37,221 nucleotides of DNA from Prevotellaceae bacterium. Its GTDB lineage: Bacteria; Bacteroidota; Bacteroidia; Bacteroidales; Bacteroidaceae. The position numbers and the translations under genes were made by a program. Positions 30,347-37,221 of the stretch are shown here, in pieces. The notes under the pieces were generated by a model. That model was not told the origin of the DNA, did no database searches, and saw only the letters and a program-made list of their open reading frames with translations. How positions within the stretch are numbered: position 1 is the stretch's first letter; each line of letters starts with the position of its first letter. The stretch covers positions 1 to 37,221 of the forward strand of contig JAJPYQ010000013.1 in the NCBI GenBank assembly GCA_021204865.1, in the 5' to 3' direction.

Positions 30347-31504
30347 TCAGCCTCGGGCGGGGGTGAACGTGAGGATGGCTTGGCAGATGTCCTCGACGCG
30401 GTCGCTGAGGGACGTCAGCAGGTTAAGGTACTTGCCCTTGCTGATAAGCTCCTGGATGAGGGGGTAGACGGGGACTTCGTCGAGCCAATACTGACGTGAG
30501 TAGAAGACCATCGGGCTGGCGTAGCCGAGCGAGAGGTAGTGGTTCTGCACCGCGTCTTGGAATATCTCCTGCAGCGTGCCCGCGCTGCCTGGCGTGTAGA
30601 TAACTCCCCCGCAGGCGAGCGAGAGGATGCCGTCCTCGCGGATGGAGTTGTCGAAGTACTTGGCGATGCGTGTGGCGAGGGGTGTCGCCGGCTCGTGCCC
30701 GTAGAGCCACGTGGGGATGCCCACGCTCTCGAAGGCGTGCTGGGGGTACGTGCGCCTCACCGTGAACGCCGTGTCGAGCCAACGGGGGTCGGTGAACTCG
30801 GGAGCCGTGCGCAGCGTCTCGAGTGCCTCTTGCAGCTCCCCGTCGCTCCTGCCCGCCATGAGCGCCCCAAGGTGCGTCGCCTCCATCGCCCCCGGGCCTC
30901 CTCCGCTTATCATCAGCTTGCCCCTTTCGGTGAGCCTCTTGCTGATGAGGGCGATGTCCTCGTACTGGCGGGACAGTCGGCTAATGCCGTGCCCTCCCAT
31001 CACGCCTACGATGTCCTCCTCGCGGTAAGGCGAGAGGAACTCGTGCAGGGCGCTGCTGATGCTGTGGTCGTGGAGCGTTCGGGCGAGCGTCTCCTTAACG
31101 TCGGTGGCTCGCTTGCCCTTCTGGAGGTAGTGCTGGTAGACCAGTCCGTCGTAGCAGGTCTTGATGGTCTCGGGCTTCCCCTGCTCGTAGCCCTCGTAGA
31201 GCGTCTCGGCTGTGTAGAGCGTGCTTTGGAAGCGGAAGAGCTCCCCCATGTCGGGGAAGACGAGGCTGTCGGTGAAGCGTCGCTTGAGCCCGTGGGGCAT
31301 CTTGCAGGAGAGGAAGATGCAGCCTCGGAACTCGTGCTGTAGAGCCTCTTGGGGCAAGGCTATGTTGTGGAAGGCGACACGCTCTATGGGCGTGTCCTTG
31401 TGGCTGCTGAACAGGGCGAGGCACTGCTCCTCGGAGCGGATGTCCTGGTAGTTCTGCTGCCGTGGGTGCGGGTAGAGGTCTTTGGTGGTGAGCAGTGTGG
31501 GCAT
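30347..31504 (-). CDS. LOG-like / TIGR00730-type Rossmann-fold protein
   Basis: 385 residues, longer than the usual 180-250. The lysine-decarboxylase-like nucleotide-binding fold shows SGGGPGAMEATHLGALMAG and GVIYTPGSAGTLQEIFQDA. The standard LOG motif PGGxGTxxE reads PGSAGTLQE, so one Gly is Ser but the catalytic-site Glu is kept. LOG enzymes release adenine or ribose-5-phosphate from nucleotides (5'-monophosphate phosphoribohydrolase). The N-terminal 160 or so residues are an extra domain that I do not recognise. ATG 31504 (MPTLLTTKDL) is 13 bp from the fasciclin gene stop, so it is likely the last gene of that operon. Confidence 0.82.
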   Translation of the reverse strand: MPTLLTTKDLYPHPRQQNYQDIRSEEQCLALFSSHKDTPIERVAFHNIALPQEALQHEFRGCIFLSCKMPHGLKRRFTDSLVFPDMGELFRFQSTLYTAETLYEGYEQGKPETIKTCYDGLVYQHYLQKGKRATDVKETLARTLHDHSISSALHEFLSPYREEDIVGVMGGHGISRLSRQYEDIALISKRLTERGKLMISGGGPGAMEATHLGALMAGRSDGELQEALETLRTAPEFTDPRWLDTAFTVRRTYPQHAFESVGIPTWLYGHEPATPLATRIAKYFDNSIREDGILSLACGGVIYTPGSAGTLQEIFQDAVQNHYLSLGYASPMVFYSRQYWLDEVPVYPLIQELISKGKYLNLLTSLSDRVEDICQAILTFTPARG

Positions 31505-31517
31505 CGGGGGCAAGCCG

Positions 31518-33632
31518 TTAGTAGTCGTCCTCCGCCATGCCCTCTCCCTCAACGCCGTAGACGCTCTTGGGCACAAGCTCAAGGTAGTCTATCATCACCA
31601 GCGCTGTGCCCACCGCCCAGATGCTCTTGATGCGCACGGTGTGCTGCACGTTCTCGTCGAGGGTGGCGGTGCAGAGCAGGTAGCGCAGCGTGCCGTCGAA
31701 GTCGCTGAAGTAGACCTTCGAGGCGCTCGAGCCGTCGACGGAGCCTTCGCTTGCGTATCGGAACACTGCCCTCGGACCGTGCCACCAGCCGAGGTTGTGC
31801 ATGTTCTTCTTCGCCTGCTCGAGCTCGTCGCCCGAGAGGGAGGAGCTTGTGAGCGCGAACCAGCCCGTGCGTGTCTCGATGTTGGTGTCTCGCATGTCGA
31901 AGGGGATGCCCTGCGGGTCGCCGTCGAGGTAGAACTGGCATATCCCCCTCGAAGCCATTGCGCAGAAGCCGAGGCGTATCTGGTAGGTGCCCGTGGGGAC
32001 GGAGGGGAGGTTGAAGGTGATGTCGTAGGAGTTGACGTCGGAGGCGAGGTTGAACTCGTCGCCCTCGTAGCTGGAGTAGGTGTTGTGCTGGCTCTGGAAG
32101 AGGAAGATGCCGTCGTCGTTCACCCGGACGTTGTCGAGGTAGCCGTTGGGGAACCAGTAGTTGGGCGAGGTGACGTTCTTGTCGGGGTTGTTGGAGTTAG
32201 CCCAAAGGTTCGATGTCCTGCCGTCCCTTATGTTGTTGTTCATCAGCTCGGGGAACATATAATAAAGGTCCATCCTCATTCGGGTGTTGAAGATGTCCTG
32301 CTTCGTCGTCTCCCCATAGTCGGCAAGCCCGTCGGTGGTGTAGTACACGCCGTTGAGCCCCTCGTTCACGTAGTCGCCCTCCACCTCGCTGCTCACCTTG
32401 ATGCCCGTGGTGTAGCAGCCACGGCTCTTGTCGCCTCGGTTGAGGTAGAGCGTGTTGCGTGTCTCCCCGCTGCTTATATACTTGGTCACGGTGAGCCGCT
32501 CTATCTTTATCGTGGTGAGCGAGTCCATCGTGGCGTACCACTCGGTGGGGTTGATGAGGGTGGTCTCAATCGTCGTTATCGTGGTGAGGTCGGCGTACAT
32601 ACCCTTCTGCTTAAGTATGTTGTAGCCTATGAGGCGGCGCAGGGGCGAGCGAAGGTCTTTGAGCGCCTCAGCGTTGGCGGGGTCGTTGACATCGAGGTCG
32701 TCTCCCCCGTAGACGCTTCGGGCATAGTCATAGAAGCCTTGCAGGTCCTCAATGCCGTACGTCTCCCTAAGCACCGAGTCGGGGCAGGCGAAGACGGTGA
32801 AGCCGAAGTTCTTCGTCTCGGGGATGTGGCAGTAGTCCCACTGCGTGCCTGAGTAGACGCTCTTGTCCTCGTAGAGGTCGGGGTTCCAGCTTGCGTCCTT
32901 GATGTGCGCCCTGATGTACTCCGACAGCCCCGTCGCCTCCATCGCCTGCGAGAAGAGGCTGATGTTCGGGTTCTCGTCTATTAGGTCAGCAACGGTTTGG
33001 TTGGAGGAGGAGATGACCCCGTTGACGGTGTGCACTATCCCGTTCTCCACCGAGTCGTTGCACTGGTCGAAGTAGATGATGCCGCTTCGGTTGAGGCGGT
33101 AGGTGTTGTGTATGTCCGCCTTGCCCTCAATCTCGAGCGAGTCGGTGGTGTAGATGGTGTCGCCTCCCTCAACGTAGGAGAACGCCTCCTGCACCTGCAG
33201 GTAGCGGTCGTTCATGTTGACGCTGCTCAGCGAGGTTGCGCCCATAAGGTCTTCCGTGCCGAATGCCCTGCCGTTGACGAGGTGCGTGCGTGCTATCGTG
33301 TCGCAGATGTCGTCGGGGATGTCTTTGACGCTGCCGTAGCCGTTCGCCTTGAGGTAAGCCTCCACCGCCTCGTTGTCGGGGGCGAAGCAGGTGTACTGCC
33401 CGTAGGTCGCTATCAGGTCCATCAGGTTGATGCCCCTTTGGCTGTACTGCGCCCTCTCTATTATCTCAACGAACTCCGAGAACTGCGGTCGCTCCCTGAG
33501 GTAGTCGCTAAGCATCTCGCCCGTGAAGGTGTAGTAGCTCTCGGCGGGTATGTCGTCGGAGCAGGAGGAAAGGAAGAACAAGGAGGGCAAACTTACGAGG
33601 AATAGCCCCAATGTCGTTAGATGTCTTCTCAT
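31518..33632 (-). CDS. Fasciclin-domain lipoprotein
   Basis: 704 residues. The N-terminus MRRHLTTLGLFLVSLPSLFF is followed by the lipobox LSSC (Cys24), so it is a surface or periplasmic lipoprotein. Fasciclin-like features follow: FSEFVEIIERAQYSQRGI, YTCFAPDNEAVEAYLKANGY, an IARTHLVNGRAFGTEDL segment and VHTVNGVI, and a second related module near MEATGLSEYIRAHIKDA and FTVFACPDSVLRETYGI. The C-terminal third (about 480-704) is a beta-rich, carbohydrate-binding-like region (VPTGTYQIRLGFCAM). In Bacteroidota such proteins often accompany glycan-uptake systems, but no SusC/SusD pair is here. Upstream is the YihY gene (25 bp away), downstream the LOG-like gene (13 bp). Confidence 0.9.
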   Translation of the reverse strand: MRRHLTTLGLFLVSLPSLFFLSSCSDDIPAESYYTFTGEMLSDYLRERPQFSEFVEIIERAQYSQRGINLMDLIATYGQYTCFAPDNEAVEAYLKANGYGSVKDIPDDICDTIARTHLVNGRAFGTEDLMGATSLSSVNMNDRYLQVQEAFSYVEGGDTIYTTDSLEIEGKADIHNTYRLNRSGIIYFDQCNDSVENGIVHTVNGVISSSNQTVADLIDENPNISLFSQAMEATGLSEYIRAHIKDASWNPDLYEDKSVYSGTQWDYCHIPETKNFGFTVFACPDSVLRETYGIEDLQGFYDYARSVYGGDDLDVNDPANAEALKDLRSPLRRLIGYNILKQKGMYADLTTITTIETTLINPTEWYATMDSLTTIKIERLTVTKYISSGETRNTLYLNRGDKSRGCYTTGIKVSSEVEGDYVNEGLNGVYYTTDGLADYGETTKQDIFNTRMRMDLYYMFPELMNNNIRDGRTSNLWANSNNPDKNVTSPNYWFPNGYLDNVRVNDDGIFLFQSQHNTYSSYEGDEFNLASDVNSYDITFNLPSVPTGTYQIRLGFCAMASRGICQFYLDGDPQGIPFDMRDTNIETRTGWFALTSSSLSGDELEQAKKNMHNLGWWHGPRAVFRYASEGSVDGSSASKVYFSDFDGTLRYLLCTATLDENVQHTVRIKSIWAVGTALVMIDYLELVPKSVYGVEGEGMAEDDY

Positions 33633-33657
33633 AGTATTGTATTGTCTTATAAGTCTG

Positions 33658-34965
33658 TTATAACTCCGCCACGCAAACGTCCCCTTTCTCCAACGCCACT
33701 GTCGAGCGTATGCGCAGCACCTCTGCCCACTCCTCGTTCGTTGCTGCCCACGTCTGCGATATCTTGCCCTGGTCTTGTGTGTCGAGGCGCTGAAGCACGT
33801 ACTTCACCGTTATGCGGTTGATGTCGAGGTGAGGCTCGTAGAGGGTCTCCTTGCAGCGGTCGTCCCTCGTCTCGCTTAGCAGCCCCACGTACACCAGCTC
33901 GTCCATCAAGCCCTGCACTATCGACTGCGGCAGCCCCGTCTCCTCCATAAGCAAGGTGACGCTCGAGGGTGGCTCTCCCTTGCGGAAGCGCCTCGCAGTG
34001 TGCGCCATAAGCAGCACGCAGAGTGCGTCGTGCTCCTGCCGCGAGAGGCGGCTGCTGTACTTGCCGAAGAGGTAGTCCCTCGAATGCTCGAAGGCATAGC
34101 TCATCTGCGCCCCTGCGAGGCAGATGTACCACGAGAACTGCACCCAAAGCATGAACAGCGGCAGGGCGGCGAAGGAGCCGTAGATGGCGTTGTAGCTGGA
34201 GAGCATCAGCTGGTAATGTATATAAAGGTATTGCAGGCACTGGAAGAGGCAGCCCGCCAGTATGCCCGGAACGAAGACGCTGCGCCACCTGACCCTCGTG
34301 TTAGGCATGAACTTGTAGAGAGCGATGAAGCAGAGGCAGGCGAGCGTCACGGGGGTGTACTTGATGAAGAGGCTCATCGTGTTGGACAGCAGTTGGTAGT
34401 CCTTCAGCTCGTCCACCACGGTAAGCATAAAGACGCTGAAGCCCGAGGTGACCACTATCAGCACGGGCAAGAGCAGGAAGATGGAGGCGTAGTTGAGTAT
34501 CTGCCTGTAGATGTTGCGTGAGGAGCGGGCGTGCCATATTGTGTTGAAGGCGGTCTCTATGTTGGAGGTGAGCATAATGACCGTGTAGAGCAGCAGGAGC
34601 AAGCCGACACCGAGGAAGACCCCGCTGTGCGTATGCTCGAGGTAGTGGTCGATGAAGCCGAACACCTCCCCTACCAAGTCGTCGCTCGCGCTGATGTTCT
34701 CCTTTATGCCCTTCTCTATCACCGCCCCGAAGCCGAAGCCCCTCGCGATGGCGAAGATGATGCTAAGCACGGGCACGGCAGCCAGCAGGCAACTGTAGGT
34801 GAGGGCGGCGGCGTAGCTGTAGAGCTTGTTCTCGTTGAAGCACTCGGCAGTCATTATCAGCCGCCTGAGCATACGCACCGAGGAGCGGGCGACGGGGCGC
34901 AGGCACCTCACGTCGACACTCCATATCCCGCTGCGCAGGAATGAGCCTATGTCTGATGCTTTCAT
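33658..34965 (-). CDS. YihY/BrkB-family membrane protein
   Basis: 435 residues. It has the BrkB/YihY membrane domain of about six helices: AAALTYSCLLAAVPVLSIIF, GVGLLLLLYTVIMLTSNIE, ASIFLLLPVLIVVTSGFSVF, TPVTLACLCFIALYKFMPNT and FAALPLFMLWVQFSWYICLA, with NTIWHAR after the second. The last 120 residues are a cytoplasmic winged-helix-like tail (EETGLPQSIVQGLMDELVYV). Older descriptions as RNase BN are incorrect for the family; its function remains unclear. ATG 34965 (MKASDIGSFLRS) is used because longer readings run into RNase P RNA. No promoter is seen in the 20 bp between the rnpB 3' end and this ATG. Confidence 0.9.
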   Translation of the reverse strand: MKASDIGSFLRSGIWSVDVRCLRPVARSSVRMLRRLIMTAECFNENKLYSYAAALTYSCLLAAVPVLSIIFAIARGFGFGAVIEKGIKENISASDDLVGEVFGFIDHYLEHTHSGVFLGVGLLLLLYTVIMLTSNIETAFNTIWHARSSRNIYRQILNYASIFLLLPVLIVVTSGFSVFMLTVVDELKDYQLLSNTMSLFIKYTPVTLACLCFIALYKFMPNTRVRWRSVFVPGILAGCLFQCLQYLYIHYQLMLSSYNAIYGSFAALPLFMLWVQFSWYICLAGAQMSYAFEHSRDYLFGKYSSRLSRQEHDALCVLLMAHTARRFRKGEPPSSVTLLMEETGLPQSIVQGLMDELVYVGLLSETRDDRCKETLYEPHLDINRITVKYVLQRLDTQDQGKISQTWAATNEEWAEVLRIRSTVALEKGDVCVAEL

Positions 34966-34985
34966 GCTTTTCGTGCTACCTAAAA

Positions 34986-35389
34986 GGAGAAGGCAGACCG
35001 CCTGTAAGCCGGGTTCTGTTGGAAGGACTTGCACCCCTCCCGCTTGCCATTTGTCTACGACTGCGGTCGCCCGCAGCCTCTATCGTTCCACCCTCCAGCT
35101 CGGGCAGGGCAACACCCTCAAGCGCTGGTTTACACGAACTTTCAACTTCCGGTGCGCACAGCCGCCGCTGTCACCAACGGCGCTGGTGGGCTCTTGCCCC
35201 ACCTTCTCACCCTTACCTCCCACTCAAGGGGAGGCGGTCATTCTCTTCTGCGCTTGCTGACCCTCACGAGCCACTTCTACATTAGGAAGCGGACTTGCCC
35301 CGTGTTGCCCGGACTTTCCTCTCGCCATCCCCTAACCCCTTAGGCAGGGGGATGTGCCAGCGGCAAGCCGGCGTTCTGCCATCCTCCGT
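34986..35389 (-). ncRNA. rnpB: RNase P RNA (bacterial type A)
   Basis: About 400 nt. On the minus strand the 5' region holds GAGGAAAGTCCGGGCAAC (P4, near 35306-35323), and the 3' region holds ACAGAACCCGGCTTACAGG (near 34997-35015), the two universal pieces of the P4 helix. The P1 helix pairs GGCAGA-CGCC near 35370-35380 with GGCG-TCTGCC near 34991-35000, and extends with GGAG to CTCC, followed by TTTT. The ends are set by the P1 helix and are approximate. It matures 5' ends of tRNAs. Confidence 0.95.
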
Positions 35390-35394
35390 GCCTG

Positions 35395-35402
35395 CAAAGG
35401 TA
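35395..35402 (-). promoter_or_regulatory. Promoter of rnpB
   Basis: CAAAGGTA on the plus strand is TACCTTTG on the minus strand, immediately before the RNA 5' end. Confidence 0.82.
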
Positions 35403-35488
35403 GATAAAAAAGCACAAAACGCAGCCTCTCGCTGTTAAATACACTGAAATAAGGAAGGAAGGGCGAACAACTTATTCAACCAAGGGCG

Positions 35489-35496
35489 TACTTTTG
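35489..35496 (+). promoter_or_regulatory. Promoter of htrA
   Basis: TACTTTTG matches TAnnTTTG, 33 bases before the ATG at 35530. The box excludes the longer in-frame reading starting at 35494. Confidence 0.75.
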
Positions 35497-35529
35497 CACC
35501 GCAATAAGCACTTAAACTACTTAATCACT

Positions 35530-37020
35530 ATGAAACAGACAACAAATGAAGGGATTGCAAGCAAAGCTTGCTTCAATAAACCCCGACGGGGTTTAAGAGG
35601 GATAACCGGGGGTTGTAACCCTCGGTTTTGGCTTTGGGCGTTGGCACTCCTTCTTGCGTTAGGGACTTCAGGCTGCCCTGCGGCTGAGCTTGTAGACCTT
35701 ACCTACGCCGCCGAGAAGAGCGTCAACTCGGTGGTCTACATCCAGGTCACCATCAACGGCAAGACGCAGAAGGTGCAGACGCAAGACCCCTTCAGCGACT
35801 TCTTCGGCGACTTCTTCGGCTTCGGGGGAAGGGGCGGAGGAGGCTCTCGTGAGTACCGCACGCCCGACCAGCACGCTGCGGGCAGCGGTGTCATCATCAG
35901 CAAGGACGGCTACATCGTGACGAACAACCACGTCGTGGGGCAGGCGGACGAGATAACGGTGAAGCTCAACGACAACCGCGAGTTCAAGGGGCGCATCATC
36001 GGCTGCGACGAGACCACTGACCTTGCCTTGGTTAAGATAGACGCCTCCGACCTGCCCGCCATCACCATCGGCGACAGCGACGCCCTCAAGCTCGGGGAGT
36101 GGGTCTTGGCGGTGGGCAACCCCTTCAACCTCACCTCAACAGTGACAGCGGGCATCGTCAGCGCAAAGGCACGCTCCCTCGGGGCTAACGGCGTGGAGAG
36201 CTTCATTCAGACCGACGCTGCTATTAACAGCGGCAACTCGGGCGGGGCGTTGGTGAACGCGCAGGGCGAGCTGGTGGGCATCAACGCAATGCTTTACAGC
36301 CAGACAGGCTCATACACGGGCTACGGCTTCGCCATCCCGACCACGATAATGAACAAGGTGGTGAGCGACCTGAAGATATACGGCACGGTGCAGAGGGCGG
36401 TGCTCGGAGTGATGGGCACGGACGTAAGCTCCTACATCGACCAGCAGAAGGCCAAGGGCAACGACGTTGACCTCGGAGCGGTGAGCGGAGTGTGGGTGAG
36501 CGAGGTGACCGACGGCAGCGCAGCCAAGGAGGCTGGCTTGAAGGAGGGAGACATCATAACCTCCATCGACGGGCGCACCGTCGGCAAGATGGCGGAGCTT
36601 CAGGAGCAGCTGGCGCAGCACAAGCCCGGCGACAAGGTGGAGATAGGCTACATCAGGGACAAGAAGGAGCACAGCGTCTCCATCACCCTTCGCAACGCCC
36701 AGGGCAACACGAAGATACTGGAGGAGACAGACCTCGACGAGCTCGGCGTGAGCCTCAAGCCCCTCTCGGAGGAGGAGATGAGGCAGCTCGGCGTGCAGTA
36801 CGGGCTGGAGGTGAACGCCATACGCAACGGCAAGATGAAGCAGGCGGGAGCCTCGAAGGGCACCGTGATACTTCAGGTGAACGACACGAGGATGACTACC
36901 GTCCAGGAGTGGGAGGATGCGGTGAAGGCCGCCAACCAGAGCACCGACCGCACGCTCTGGATTAAGGCTCTAACGCCGAGCGGCAGGAAGGTGTCGTACG
37001 TCATAGACCTCAGCGAGTGA
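35530..37020 (+). CDS. HtrA/DegP/DegQ-family periplasmic serine protease
   Basis: 496 residues. It degrades or refolds damaged envelope proteins. The catalytic triad is His134 (TNNHVVGQ), Asp164 (ETTDLALVKID) and Ser237 (NSGNSGGALVN). GSGVIISKDGYIVTNNH is the usual start of the protease core. LA-loop residues are QDPFSDFFGDFFGFGGRGG. PDZ1 begins near VLGVMGTDVSSYI (GVWVSEVTDGSAAKEAGLKE, GDIITSIDG), and a diverged PDZ2 follows near LGVSLKPLSEEEMRQLGVQY. The hydrophobic signal core WLWALALLLALGTSGC comes unusually late (residues 34-49) after a 33-residue basic stretch encoded by palindromic DNA (35557-35627). TSGC is at best a poor lipobox. Its own promoter and terminator make it monocistronic. 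Confidence 0.95.
   Translation: MKQTTNEGIASKACFNKPRRGLRGITGGCNPRFWLWALALLLALGTSGCPAAELVDLTYAAEKSVNSVVYIQVTINGKTQKVQTQDPFSDFFGDFFGFGGRGGGGSREYRTPDQHAAGSGVIISKDGYIVTNNHVVGQADEITVKLNDNREFKGRIIGCDETTDLALVKIDASDLPAITIGDSDALKLGEWVLAVGNPFNLTSTVTAGIVSAKARSLGANGVESFIQTDAAINSGNSGGALVNAQGELVGINAMLYSQTGSYTGYGFAIPTTIMNKVVSDLKIYGTVQRAVLGVMGTDVSSYIDQQKAKGNDVDLGAVSGVWVSEVTDGSAAKEAGLKEGDIITSIDGRTVGKMAELQEQLAQHKPGDKVEIGYIRDKKEHSVSITLRNAQGNTKILEETDLDELGVSLKPLSEEEMRQLGVQYGLEVNAIRNGKMKQAGASKGTVILQVNDTRMTTVQEWEDAVKAANQSTDRTLWIKALTPSGRKVSYVIDLSE
35557..35627. repeat. Three successive palindromes inside the htrA signal-peptide region
   Basis: GCAAGCAAAGCTTGC (35557-35571), AAACCCCGACGGGGTTT (35578-35594) and a third imperfect hairpin (35604-35627, arms AACCG-GGGGTT and AACCC-CGGTT). 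The first two centres are 22 bp apart and the next about 30. They encode residues 9-33 of HtrA and match in style the intergenic 22-24-bp arrays. Confidence 0.8.
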
Positions 37021-37061
37021 GCTGAGCCTCCGCTTTAGGAACATTGGGCAAGCCCCAGGCT

Positions 37062-37092
37062 AAGCCCCTGCCTCACACCGAGGCGGGGGCTT
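37062..37092 (+). terminator. Terminator after htrA
   Basis: AAGCCCC (37062-37068) pairs with GGGGCTT (37086-37092) and CCTC with GAGG inside, with loop ACACC. TCTTCGTT follows. Confidence 0.85.
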
Positions 37093-37160
37093 CTTCGTTC
37101 AGAAAGACCGGCCCCACGGGGTACATCGTGCCGGGGTTGTACCTTTCTTCGCACTATGGC

Positions 37161-37221
37161 TTCACTGAAAACCTCCAAGTGCCTTCACTGAGAACACAAA
37201 AGTGCCTTCACCGAGAACACC
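37161..37221. repeat. 23-bp tandem array running off the window end
   Basis: TTCACTGA, TTCACTGA and TTCACCGA start at 37161, 37184 and 37207, exactly 23 bp apart; the last two units share AAGTGCCTTCAC and GAGAACAC. The array likely continues past 37221. No gene is visible between 37093 and the end. Confidence 0.8.

Noticed and set aside
31482..32852. 456-residue open frame opposite the fasciclin gene
   Set aside because: It is a mirror of a GC-rich coding strand; the Val/Gly/Glu-rich translation has no domain features. The same applies to long antisense frames such as 27059-28261, 7415-8302 and 11378-12433.
34826..35343. Open frames across the RNase P RNA region
   Set aside because: The sequence is rnpB; the frames lack support and are due to RNA gene composition. 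An upstream start for YihY at 35034 is rejected for the same reason.

Overview
The window is a gene-dense, GC-rich stretch of a Bacteroidota chromosome, most likely Bacteroidales (Prevotella/Bacteroides-like). The reasons are fifteen TAnnTTTG promoter boxes in the right places, weak Shine-Dalgarno sequences, C-terminal sorting-type tails on secreted proteins, an RseC-RnfBCDGEA operon, a Bacteroidales-type HU-like protein and a stand-alone myo-inositol-1-phosphate synthase. Glycan-directed genes (sialidase, GH27 alpha-galactosidase, GalE) suggest life on host or dietary glycans. No phage, transposase or CRISPR array is visible.

Layout. 1-822: a small 49-residue ORF with its own promoter and terminator, then a 23-bp repeat array. 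823-6482 (minus): sialidase, a beta-helix surface protein and galE. 6483-6973: promoters and palindromic repeats. 6974-12430 (plus): rseC-rnfBCDGEA, coding for a membrane ferredoxin:NAD+ oxidoreductase ion pump. 12431-12723: terminator and a matching repeat array. 12724-16969 (minus): a sugar-nucleotide/glycosyltransfer operon (FdtA-like isomerase, FemAB/GNAT-aminotransferase fusion, double GT2). 17112-17302: tRNA-Ser and tRNA-Glu. 17369-17983 (minus): rplU-rpmA. 18171-19793 (minus): GH27. 19872-22394 (plus): GNAT, TlpA-like thioredoxin, and a small protein with a zeta-type kinase (candidate toxin-antitoxin pair). 22472-23917: a frameshifted surface-protein gene and about 800 bp of repeats and a decayed or short ORF. 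23918-26755 (minus): inositol-phosphate synthase and hisS. 26852-29644 (plus): a 930-residue coiled-coil protein with a central zinc hook but no ATPase heads. 29641-30081 (minus): HU-like protein. 30347-34965 (minus): YihY/BrkB, fasciclin lipoprotein and LOG-like protein. 34986-35389 (minus): RNase P RNA. 35530-37020 (plus): HtrA/DegP protease.

The most unusual signal is not a gene. At least eight places carry short tandem arrays with a period of 22, 23 or 24 bp, most built on palindromes, yet each locus uses a different sequence. They sit between genes, in predicted 5' leaders (HU-like gene), on both sides of the rnf operon with the same 5x24 + 2x23 architecture and compensating arm changes, and apparently inside the coding start of htrA. 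The second is the headless, zinc-hook SbcC-like protein divergent from hisS. The third is the FemAB-aminotransferase fusion. All functional statements are from sequence reading alone; no database search was run.
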